This document shows, one piece after another, positions 13,156-19,468 of a stretch of 20,952 nucleotides of DNA. This stretch comes from CAYOPE01 sp964405805 (GTDB lineage Bacteria > Patescibacteriota > Doudnabacteria > UBA920 > O2-02-FULL-48-8): assembly GCA_964405805.1 (NCBI GenBank), contig CAYOPE010000015.1, positions 1 through 20,952 on the forward strand. Reading direction: 5' to 3'. Each line of letters begins with the position of its first letter. Positions within the stretch are counted from its first letter, which is position 1. Under the pieces are notes generated by a model. The model searched no databases, was not told where the DNA came from, and saw only the letters and a list, made by a program, of their open reading frames with translations. The position numbers and the translations under genes were made by a program.

Positions 13156-14322
13156 TTACGATGGTGCTGGTGGGTTTGGATAAGGAGCGCAGAAACTACC
13201 GTTGACATCGATTTTGTTAAATTCGATGTGAACGTGACCGCCAGTAGTATTCTCAGTTGGATTGTTGTACTCATCAATCGTATCTCCTGGTGGAGGGTTA
13301 AACCCGGCGGCCTTGGCAATTTTAACTAAAGTGGAAATTTTCGCTTGTGCGTCTGGACTGAGAGGTCTAGCAGGAATAGGTCGAAGCGCTATATCCACAG
13401 CCTCTCCAAATGCGTGCCTACTTGGAAATCCTCCCTTTCGGAAAGCGCTGGTAATAGTTACATTTAATCCAGCTTTCTGAGCATTACCTACAACCTCTTG
13501 AACTTTAGGAAGCATGCATTGACGCACTCGAGGGTCTGAAGCACTCGTATCCACTAAAACACCTGCTAAAGGCACTAAGTCTGCCGGCTCCCAACCACTA
13601 ATCGGAGCCTTCTGAGTGACGGTTTGAACATTTTTATCAATCGTCAGCTGCGCACACACATCAGATGGGATGATCCCCAAAAAACTGCTGACCGTAGATA
13701 AGGCGCGAGCTCCTGTTCCACTCCAGGTGTCCTCGTTACACTTCGCGAGCATAACCACGAGGATAAAAAGAACTAGTAAAAATATCAAAACTATAATACC
13801 TACGATTGCCAATGCTGGACCTGCAAATACTGCCAGACCTGAGCCTGCTGCAGCGCCTGCAACCGCGGTTCCTTCACCAGCCGCAGCTCCTCCCGCAGCT
13901 GCTCCTGCAGCACCTGCTTCTGCTCCGGCTCCAGCAGCAGCCTCAGCACCAGCCTCTGCGCCTAGTTCACCCGCTCCTTCACCAGCTACTTCTGGGCCTT
14001 CTGCTTTCGAAGCGCTATCAACTTCAGGATTTTTTTCTTGGTTTTGTGATTTTTCTTCTTGTTTTTCTGGCTGCTCTGGATTCTCTTCCTGCTCATTTTC
14101 TCTGGGCTCTACCTGTCTTTGTTTCAAGCCTTGCGCGGTCTGCTGATTAAACTTCTGCTCTTCTGCTGTTTGCGGACGTAAACCCATCCAGCGCTGAAGG
14201 ATCGATACTTCCCGCCGCACTCTTCTGGTGACTTGTCTTGGCTGATTCTGTCGCTGTCGCTCTTTTCTTTCTTCTATCTCTTGCTCGGCTTTCAGTTGTT
14301 CTTCTGGCGTAATTTCTGCCAT
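13156..14322 (-). CDS. Membrane-anchored M15-type (VanY-like) peptidase of the secretion operon
   Basis: A 388-residue protein in four parts: a charged Gln/Glu/Arg-rich N-terminus (1-110); an Ala/Gly-rich low-complexity stretch (about 112-165); one transmembrane helix (about 168-193); and an outside catalytic domain. The last has the zinc-peptidase motifs of the M15/VanY group: SAFRKGGFPSRHAFGEAVDIAL (His303, Asp310) and GGHVHIEF (His363/His365). Such enzymes cleave D-Ala-containing peptide cross-links in peptidoglycan; in secretion loci a wall hydrolase opens a passage for the channel. The start ATG is four bases behind the VirB4 stop. Four Cys after the membrane helix (195, 223, 269, 378) may form disulfides. 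The catalytic assignment rests on these motifs only. Confidence 0.8.
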   Translation of the reverse strand: MAEITPEEQLKAEQEIEERKERQRQNQPRQVTRRVRREVSILQRWMGLRPQTAEEQKFNQQTAQGLKQRQVEPRENEQEENPEQPEKQEEKSQNQEKNPEVDSASKAEGPEVAGEGAGELGAEAGAEAAAGAGAEAGAAGAAAGGAAAGEGTAVAGAAAGSGLAVFAGPALAIVGIIVLIFLLVLFILVVMLAKCNEDTWSGTGARALSTVSSFLGIIPSDVCAQLTIDKNVQTVTQKAPISGWEPADLVPLAGVLVDTSASDPRVRQCMLPKVQEVVGNAQKAGLNVTITSAFRKGGFPSRHAFGEAVDIALRPIPARPLSPDAQAKISTLVKIAKAAGFNPPPGDTIDEYNNPTENTTGGHVHIEFNKIDVNGSFCAPYPNPPAPS

Positions 14323-14326
14323 TGGA

Positions 14327-16138
14327 CTACTTTACTGGCTGCTGAGCTTCGATTTCTTTTTTGGCTTGTTCGATTTCCAGAGCGCGCTTTGGGTCTGTGG
14401 TGATGATCTGGTCTTCCATATATGAAGCAATGATTTTGATGGCCACGTGCTTGATCCCAGCAAAGAAAATACCTTCGCCGATGTCAGACTCAAGTAGCAG
14501 GTACTTCTCGCCTTCTGTAAGGAAAAAAGTGTCCACGATCACATCAATGGCTGCTGGCGACTGCTTTAGAAGAAGCTGCAGAGACGAGTTAGTCACAATT
14601 GGTTTACCGAAAGGGCTTTGCAAAAAGTCAGAGACGTCCTGGGTGATGGTCGTCACTCCGAGATAATATTTTCGAGCTCTTTTCGCCATACCAAACAAAA
14701 ACTTGGCCGAGTCATCGTGCTGCATCATCCACCAGGCTTCGTCGATGACCAGAATTCTTCTTTTCAGAGATGATCGGACCACATTCCAAATGTAGTTCAG
14801 AATGACGTAAATCGCGATCGGTCGCAGTGAGTCTTCTAGATCGCGAACTGAAAATACGACCAGCTGATTATTCAAATTCAGATTGCTGGGCTGGTTAAAA
14901 ATTCCAGAAAAAGTTCCTTGTGTGTATTTCGTCAGGCGCTGAGCCAGACTCTCTCCACCGACCATTCCAGTTAAAATCTCAACCAAGTCTTGCATTACTG
15001 GCGGATCGATGTTGTTAAAGTCAGAATTCGCAGTAATGTCCTTTTTTGCGTAAGTTTCCCAGATCGCCCGATCCATGATTGACTCTTCTGTGGGATCGAG
15101 TTTGCCAAGCATCAAATTCATGAGGCCTAGGAGGTTAACTACTGCAGCGCGCAGAATATCTTCATTACTCTCGCCTTCGATGGCGCGTGGAAGATCAAAT
15201 GGATTGACCCGTGTGTCAGAGTTGAGCGAGATATTTAGAAACGAGCCGCCCACTGCTGATGATAAATGTTTGTACTCATTTTCAGGGTCAATGACGATGA
15301 CTTCACTGCCTAGCATCAAAGATCGTAAAATTTCCAATTTTACAGCGTAACTTTTGCCGCTTCCTGATTTAGCAAAGACCACAGAGTTGGCATTTTCCAT
15401 CTGAAATCGATCAAACAAAATCAAGCTATTATTGTGGCGATTAATTCCATACAAAATGCCATCATTGGAAGTCAATTCTGAAGATACAAAAGGAAAAGTC
15501 GTGGATAACGGTTCTGTGTTCATATTAGTCGCAATCGCCACTTCATCATTACCCAGAGGCAGAGTCGAGTTAAATCCTTGCTCCATCTGCATCACAGCTG
15601 GCTTGGCGACAATAAGTTTGGATCCCAAAATCGATTCTAGGCTGGCTGAAATTTCGTCCAGCTCTTTTTGGGTATCAGCGTAGATCGTAAAATAAATAGA
15701 AAATCTAAAATACCGCTCTGTGCCCTGCTGCAGTCTGTCGCGCAAAGTTTCTACGTCTCGGTATGCAGTTTCCATCATCGGATCTCTGACATTGCCTTTT
15801 TCCTGCGACATCTGCATACTCGCCTGGAGCTGGCCGACTTTGCTTTTCAGTTTTTTCATGATGTCAGCCGTATCCATAGGATAGATATACATGGCCATAT
15901 CCATGGCCACATCCATATTGATGATGGGCGAAAGCCAGTCGACAGAGATAAATCTCGGATAAGATAAGATGAAAAACGAACGCGCGAATTTTCCTGAAAC
16001 TTCAACTGAGGTTTGATTTACTTTAAAAGCCGATGGCGCGATCAAATCCCGCAAGGTGTTCAGACCTTGTCGGTATTCTCTTTCTTTTTCTACCAGCTCG
16101 TGCTGGAGCTCTCGATTTGGATCAATTGCTTTGCTCAT
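14327..16138 (-). CDS. virB4: VirB4/TraC-family ATPase of a type IV secretion system
   Basis: A 603-residue P-loop ATPase that powers substrate or pilin movement through a type IV channel. The N-terminal 220 residues are the VirB4 middle domain (KFARSFFILSYPRFISVDWLSPII and following). The motor domain has Walker A AKSGSGKSYA (about 256-265), the DPENEYKHL strand (284-292), Walker B RILVIDEAWW (461-470) and the ITQDVSDFL motif (about 498-506). HerA/VirB4-type motors assemble as hexamers at the inner membrane. The first VirB4 domain is on a separate gene just upstream, with which it overlaps by 17 bases. A Shine-Dalgarno AGGAG stands before ATG 16138, inside the end of that gene. Confidence 0.94.
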   Translation of the reverse strand: MSKAIDPNRELQHELVEKEREYRQGLNTLRDLIAPSAFKVNQTSVEVSGKFARSFFILSYPRFISVDWLSPIINMDVAMDMAMYIYPMDTADIMKKLKSKVGQLQASMQMSQEKGNVRDPMMETAYRDVETLRDRLQQGTERYFRFSIYFTIYADTQKELDEISASLESILGSKLIVAKPAVMQMEQGFNSTLPLGNDEVAIATNMNTEPLSTTFPFVSSELTSNDGILYGINRHNNSLILFDRFQMENANSVVFAKSGSGKSYAVKLEILRSLMLGSEVIVIDPENEYKHLSSAVGGSFLNISLNSDTRVNPFDLPRAIEGESNEDILRAAVVNLLGLMNLMLGKLDPTEESIMDRAIWETYAKKDITANSDFNNIDPPVMQDLVEILTGMVGGESLAQRLTKYTQGTFSGIFNQPSNLNLNNQLVVFSVRDLEDSLRPIAIYVILNYIWNVVRSSLKRRILVIDEAWWMMQHDDSAKFLFGMAKRARKYYLGVTTITQDVSDFLQSPFGKPIVTNSSLQLLLKQSPAAIDVIVDTFFLTEGEKYLLLESDIGEGIFFAGIKHVAIKIIASYMEDQIITTDPKRALEIEQAKKEIEAQQPVK

Positions 16139-16826
16139 CGTTTTCTCCTAAATCTAAATCACTAATGCTTTTTATCTTTATGGGTGAGGCATTGTTTAAG
16201 TTATAACTGTTATACATCAGTTCCACGAGCTCTTCAGTGCTTAGAACAAGACTTTTTAGGCCCATACTCCCCAGACCAGAAGCGACCTGGTTAACTCTTT
16301 TCGATAGCTCTTCTCTTCCGCGTTCGAATTCTATAGCATGCCCGGAAATCTGTTTTGAAGGACTAAACAGTCCTGTGATCTTGCTCATCACGCCGGTTTT
16401 TACAGCAGCGGTCGTCAGAGGAACTATGATATAAAAAGTTTTGTTCATAATGCTTGCAAACTCGATCAGCTTACCGATGTACTCGATGTATTCCTGGGTT
16501 TGCATACGAAGCAATTCGTTTGTCTGTTGCTGCATGACTGCGCGCAACTTATCCAAATACGAATGTATGTCTAGTTTCCGAGATTGCATCAGGATCTGAA
16601 TTGAAAACTCTAAAGCGTTTAGAAAATTCTGGTAAGTGGCAATCAGGGCATTCTGTTCATCTGCGCTTTTCAGAGAAAAATTAACTGATGAGACTACTAA
16701 TACCGCTCGCAGCGACCCATCTTTCATAACTATAGTGCCCTCTTTAATTTCTGCAATATCAAGATAGGCTTGCGTCGAAGCCGTAGGCTTATTCCCAGAT
16801 ATACCTTGCATCTCTTGCTTAGCCAT
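16122..16826 (-). CDS. TraC-like protein, VirB4 N-terminal domain as a separate gene
   Basis: A 234-residue protein matching the N-terminal part of VirB4/TraC/TrbE proteins: YLDIAEIKEGTIVMKDGSLRAVLVVSSVNFSLKSADEQNALI, an early helix bundle with a characteristic stretch IQILMQSRKLDIHSYLDKL, then YIGKLIEFASIMNKTFYIIVPL. No Walker motif is present, so it is not an ATPase by itself. Its stop TGA lies 17 bases inside the ATPase gene; its start directly follows the PrgI stop (TAA then ATG). The two halves together amount to one VirB4. A split of this kind with PrgI upstream is a known arrangement in CPR and some Gram-positive bacteria; complex formation between the halves is inferred. Confidence 0.88.
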   Translation of the reverse strand: MAKQEMQGISGNKPTASTQAYLDIAEIKEGTIVMKDGSLRAVLVVSSVNFSLKSADEQNALIATYQNFLNALEFSIQILMQSRKLDIHSYLDKLRAVMQQQTNELLRMQTQEYIEYIGKLIEFASIMNKTFYIIVPLTTAAVKTGVMSKITGLFSPSKQISGHAIEFERGREELSKRVNQVASGLGSMGLKSLVLSTEELVELMYNSYNLNNASPIKIKSISDLDLGENDEQSN

Positions 16827-17255
16827 TTATTTTTGTCCTAGTAATTGTTCCTCTTCTGATACTTTTTGATCAAGCAAATACGCCAGTTTTTTCAATCTGC
16901 TTTCTGCTGGTTCCTGCGCGGTTTTTTCAGTCACAACTTCGGTTTTTTTCTGAATTTTGATCACGACATTCGGCACTTCTCTTCTAAAAATCCTGGCCTG
17001 CGGCTTAGAAAGATAATTAATAAAAACTCCAGTATAGAGAAACAGCGCTCGTCCGTTATATGTACCGAACGTAAAAGCCAGGCCGATACAAGCGACAGGC
17101 ACTGCGAAAAAAAAGAAAAAGATGGATAAGCCAAGTAAAGCGTAAAAAAACAGGACAATCCCTCCAATTGCTAGGATAAACAGAAATTGTTTTAAAGTTA
17201 ATGGCCCGATTAACTTATCCTCGACATCTGTGAATTGTGGCACAGCATATTGCAT
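16827..17255 (-). CDS. PrgI-family membrane protein (VirB3-like) of the secretion system
   Basis: A 142-residue protein: polar start with the PrgI signature YAVPQFTDVEDKLIGPLTLKQF, two transmembrane segments (about 26-65, LFILAIGGIVLFFYALLGL and FFFFFAVPVACIGLAFTFG), a conserved loop NGRALFLYTGVFINYLSKPQARIFRR, and a charged helical tail. PrgI proteins precede VirB4 in conjugative and secretion clusters of Gram-positive bacteria and CPR and correspond to VirB3. It is the first gene after the PIN gene terminator and has its own promoter about 36 bases upstream. The start is ATG 17255; no Shine-Dalgarno is clear. Confidence 0.9.
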   Translation of the reverse strand: MQYAVPQFTDVEDKLIGPLTLKQFLFILAIGGIVLFFYALLGLSIFFFFFAVPVACIGLAFTFGTYNGRALFLYTGVFINYLSKPQARIFRREVPNVVIKIQKKTEVVTEKTAQEPAESRLKKLAYLLDQKVSEEEQLLGQK

Positions 17256-17291
17256 GTTTTTGTTTCTTTTTTCGGATCAAATCGTGCTCAT

Positions 17292-17300
17292 ATTATAACA
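17292..17300 (-). promoter_or_regulatory. Extended -10 promoter of the secretion operon
   Basis: Minus strand TGTTATAAT (complement of 17292-17300), about 36 bases before ATG 17255. The best -35 at 17 bp is TTGCTT. The string GTGTTATAAT is identical in the small ORF promoter at 17945-17954. Confidence 0.65.
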
Positions 17301-17318
17301 CAAAGACGTCAAGCAAGC

Positions 17319-17347
17319 AAAAAAGACTCCCTCAAGGAATCCTTTTT
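17319..17347 (-). terminator. Terminator of the PIN gene, possibly bidirectional
   Basis: On the minus strand GATTCC and GGGAGTC pair around a short loop and a run of six T follows; flanking A and T runs extend the stem. It lies just after the PIN stop codon and before the PrgI promoter, so the secretion genes form their own unit. The plus strand also ends in five T. Confidence 0.65.
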
Positions 17348-17349
17348 CG

Positions 17350-17802
17350 CTAATTTATGAAATTTCTCAACCATTTCGACCAACCAATGTCTCCTTCGTC
17401 TTCCCAAATACTCCAGAATGCATCTGGTCTGACTATCTTTACTCTTCGGAACTTCCCTAGCTTCAGCAAGTGCCGATCTGATGTAATCAAGTAATCAGCG
17501 TATGAGTTTACAGCTGATTCTAAAATTTTTAGGTCCTCTTGATCTTCAAGTTCCACCTCCCCTCCATTTAAAGAAAGGCCGGGGGAGGTCTTCACGAGAT
17601 CAAAAAAATACTCAAGCTTTCGAAGGTAAGCACCATCGTGTATTTTTCTCTGAGCCAAAAGTCTATTTTCGCGCAGTGTCCCATGGTTGGCATAAGCTTC
17701 CACTTGACCAGCCAGGACCAGATCTATAATCCGACTTGAGTAATTATAGAAATCATCAGAACCATCAATAAGCGCGTTTGTGTCAAGGACAATCTTAAGC
17801 AT
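17350..17802 (-). CDS. PIN-domain ribonuclease-like protein
   Basis: A 150-residue PIN-domain protein, the nuclease fold of VapC toxins. Conserved acidic residues are visible: Asp7 in VLDTNALID, Glu45 in TLRENRLLA, Asp90 in QEDLKILESAV, and the block ADYLITSDRHLL (Asp103, Asp109). Such proteins cut RNA with Mg2+. No antitoxin-like gene lies directly upstream; what precedes it is the AGGTTATAG repeat cassette, whose left arm ends two bases before the start codon. An orphan toxin, a chromosomal maintenance nuclease, or a pair that lost its antitoxin are all possible. The C-terminal part (ALL after 130, WSIWEDEGDIGWSKWLRNF) is Trp-rich. It ends at TAG with a terminator behind. Confidence 0.82.
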   Translation of the reverse strand: MLKIVLDTNALIDGSDDFYNYSSRIIDLVLAGQVEAYANHGTLRENRLLAQRKIHDGAYLRKLEYFFDLVKTSPGLSLNGGEVELEDQEDLKILESAVNSYADYLITSDRHLLKLGKFRRVKIVRPDAFWSIWEDEGDIGWSKWLRNFIN

Positions 17803-17835
17803 GAGGTTATAGGTAATAGGTTTTAGGTTATAGTT

Positions 17836-17928
17836 CTAAGCTTCTGAGAACCCTTGGGTCATCTTAGTCAACATTCGCATAACTTCGTCGAGCAGAATAT
17901 CTGCTTTTTTACAATCTGCATTATTCAT
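17836..17928 (-). CDS. 30-codon ORF inside the inverted-repeat cassette, possible gene remnant
   Basis: The ORF reads MNNADCKKADILLDEV then MRMLTKMTQGFSEA and stops at TAG 17836-17838. It is one amphipathic helix. The ending resembles the last helix of four-helix-bundle (23S rRNA intervening-sequence type) proteins, which are frequent in CPR, so it could be what is left of such a gene after an internal deletion. It could equally be a functional micropeptide, as a TATAAT lies 16 bases before the ATG. Both readings are inference. Confidence 0.35.
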   Translation of the reverse strand: MNNADCKKADILLDEVMRMLTKMTQGFSEA

Positions 17929-17944
17929 TTGCTAATAATATCAA

Positions 17945-17954
17945 ATTATAACAC
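17945..17954 (-). promoter_or_regulatory. Extended -10 promoter inside the inverted-repeat cassette
   Basis: Minus strand GTGTTATAAT (complement of 17945-17954), identical to the string before PrgI. It lies 16 bases before the 30-codon ORF and could also feed the PIN gene, about 140 bases downstream. Confidence 0.5.
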
Positions 17955-17957
17955 GAA

Positions 17958-17973
17958 AGAGCCCGAAGGCTCT
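17958..17973 (-). terminator. UUCG hairpin behind the 483-residue gene
   Basis: Minus strand AGAGCC-TTCG-GGCTCT followed by TTC. The six-base-pair stem with a UUCG tetraloop is very stable, but the T-run is short. It stands within the inverted-repeat cassette and probably ends the kinase operon. Confidence 0.55.
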
Positions 17974-18003
17974 TACTATAACCTATCACCTCTCAACTAT
18001 AAC

Positions 18004-19455
18004 CTAGAGTTTCTCGATTTGCTCTTTCAGATCCGCAATAGCTTCGAATTCTTCTTGAGACAAATCGACTTTGCTATCTGTGCCTGAAACTTTTGCCAGC
18101 CCGTGCTCAAGATATGCTTTAAACAGCGGACTCTGCTCAAAGGCATTTACCGTGTAGTAAGGCAAAAGTTTGTTTGCTCTCGCCAGCTCGATAATTTGAT
18201 TTTTTATTCTCACGATCTGAGTTTGCAAAGGTCCTTTACGCAGAAAGGCCAGGTCGAATTTTTTCAAATCATCGACTACGCCGATTCCTTGGGTATTGCT
18301 GATGGAGGCAGCCTGTGCTGGCTTCGTAGATGCCGGCATGCCTGGCGAACCAAACTCTTGGCGTAGATATTCCAAATCCATGCCATGCTTGGGCTCTGCT
18401 TTCTGCTCTGGTAAAATCAGCGGATGCAGTGGCTCTGCCTGTGCCGGACGCGGAGCTGGTGCTGGGGGTGTGGTAGCTGCTGGAGCCACAGGCTTCGCTA
18501 CTGGCTTCGGAGCAGATGGCTGCACAGGAGCAGAGGGCTTGGCTGCAGCTGCGAGCTTTCGGTCCAGGTCAGACATGGGTTTCGGTCGTGGTGCCACTGG
18601 AGCTGGTGGTGCAGCTGGTCTGGCTACTGGCTTTGGTGTAGCTGGCTGAGCAGGAGCAGCAGGCTTCTTTGCTCGAACATTGTTGATAATATCAATCAAT
18701 TCCTGAGGAATTAACTCATGAGCATTGCCTTCAATAGGAGCATTATCATCCGCAATCGCCTGGCCTGGGAACGAAAAATCATAATTAAACTCGTTAAAAG
18801 CCAGCCAGTCATAAAGCTTTAACACTCTTTGTAACACCTGTTTATCATCAGTTGAAAGAATTTTTGGATTTGGGGCTTGGTTGATATAGCTTACTTCTTC
18901 CAGTGTCCCTCTGACAGTTTTTCCTGGCTGAGCCTGAGAAAAGCTTCGATAGTCGACAAGCCAGTTCTGGATAGTGGGAGAAATCCCCCGACCTTCAGCT
19001 TTGGATTCGATATTTCCCGACCCGAGTCGTTCAAGATTATTTTCTAGACCTTTTAGAAGAGCTGCTTTAATTTGATCAATTATGTCTGGTGCTGCATGGT
19101 ACGCACTAAACATGGAATCTATCCAGGCCTGCACATCGACGAATCCGAGCTGCAAAATTTCTAAAACATCTTCTGATAAAAGTTTTTCTTTCTGCTGATC
19201 TGAAAGGTCTGAGATTCCAAACAATTTCAGGGCTTTCAGTAAACCCAAATATTTACTGAACAAACCTGGATCCATCTGGTCGCCGACTGTGTCTAATTTC
19301 TCAGCAAACATCTTCGCGTATTCGCGCGCATAGTCAGGAGTATTGGCAGCGCCAATGCTTATCACCATATCCTCCATGTCCTGATACCACTTGGTATCAA
19401 GTAACATTTGTGGATCTATCTGATTAAAATTTTCTTCTGTAATCTTCGTTAGCAT
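18004..19455 (-). CDS. Protein of unknown function with Pro/Ala-rich linker, kinase-operon member
   Basis: A 483-residue soluble protein with three parts: a helical N-terminal region (1-265, with acidic and aromatic clusters such as LLDTKWYQDMEDMVISIG and VDVQAWIDSMFSAYHAAPDIIDQIKAALL); a Pro/Ala/Lys-rich low-complexity linker (about 270-350, repeated PxPKPVA units); and a helical C-terminal region (about 365-483, KHGMDLEYLRQEF ... EEFEAIADLKEQIEKL). No signal peptide or membrane segment. I do not recognise a family. It lies 13 bases behind the Ser/Thr kinase gene on the same strand, so it may be a substrate or regulator of that kinase; this is context only. Its stop codon lies in the right arm of the inverted-repeat cassette. 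Confidence 0.7.
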   Translation of the reverse strand: MLTKITEENFNQIDPQMLLDTKWYQDMEDMVISIGAANTPDYAREYAKMFAEKLDTVGDQMDPGLFSKYLGLLKALKLFGISDLSDQQKEKLLSEDVLEILQLGFVDVQAWIDSMFSAYHAAPDIIDQIKAALLKGLENNLERLGSGNIESKAEGRGISPTIQNWLVDYRSFSQAQPGKTVRGTLEEVSYINQAPNPKILSTDDKQVLQRVLKLYDWLAFNEFNYDFSFPGQAIADDNAPIEGNAHELIPQELIDIINNVRAKKPAAPAQPATPKPVARPAAPPAPVAPRPKPMSDLDRKLAAAAKPSAPVQPSAPKPVAKPVAPAATTPPAPAPRPAQAEPLHPLILPEQKAEPKHGMDLEYLRQEFGSPGMPASTKPAQAASISNTQGIGVVDDLKKFDLAFLRKGPLQTQIVRIKNQIIELARANKLLPYYTVNAFEQSPLFKAYLEHGLAKVSGTDSKVDLSQEEFEAIADLKEQIEKL

Positions 19456-19468
19456 TTATTTGATCAAG

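Larger units (their letters stand above)
17804..18005. mobile_element. Inverted-repeat cassette built from AGGTTATAG
   Basis: Left arm: AGGTTATAG at 17804-17812 and 17825-17833. Right arm, inverted: CTATAACCT at 17976-17984 and 17997-18005. In each arm the two nonamers are separated by 12 bases (period 21), and over the 30-bp arms I count about 25 matches. The 142 bases between hold a 30-codon ORF, its promoter and a hairpin. The right arm contains the stop codon of the upstream 483-residue gene and the left arm ends two bases before the PIN start. This is the form of a small non-autonomous element (MITE-like) or of a decayed gene cassette. No transposase is present. Confidence 0.6.

Noticed and set aside
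13670..14150. Pro/Ala- or Leu/Gln-rich plus-strand ORFs opposite the peptidase gene
   Set aside because: They are the reverse reading of the Ala/Gly-rich linker of the peptidase; their low complexity follows from it.
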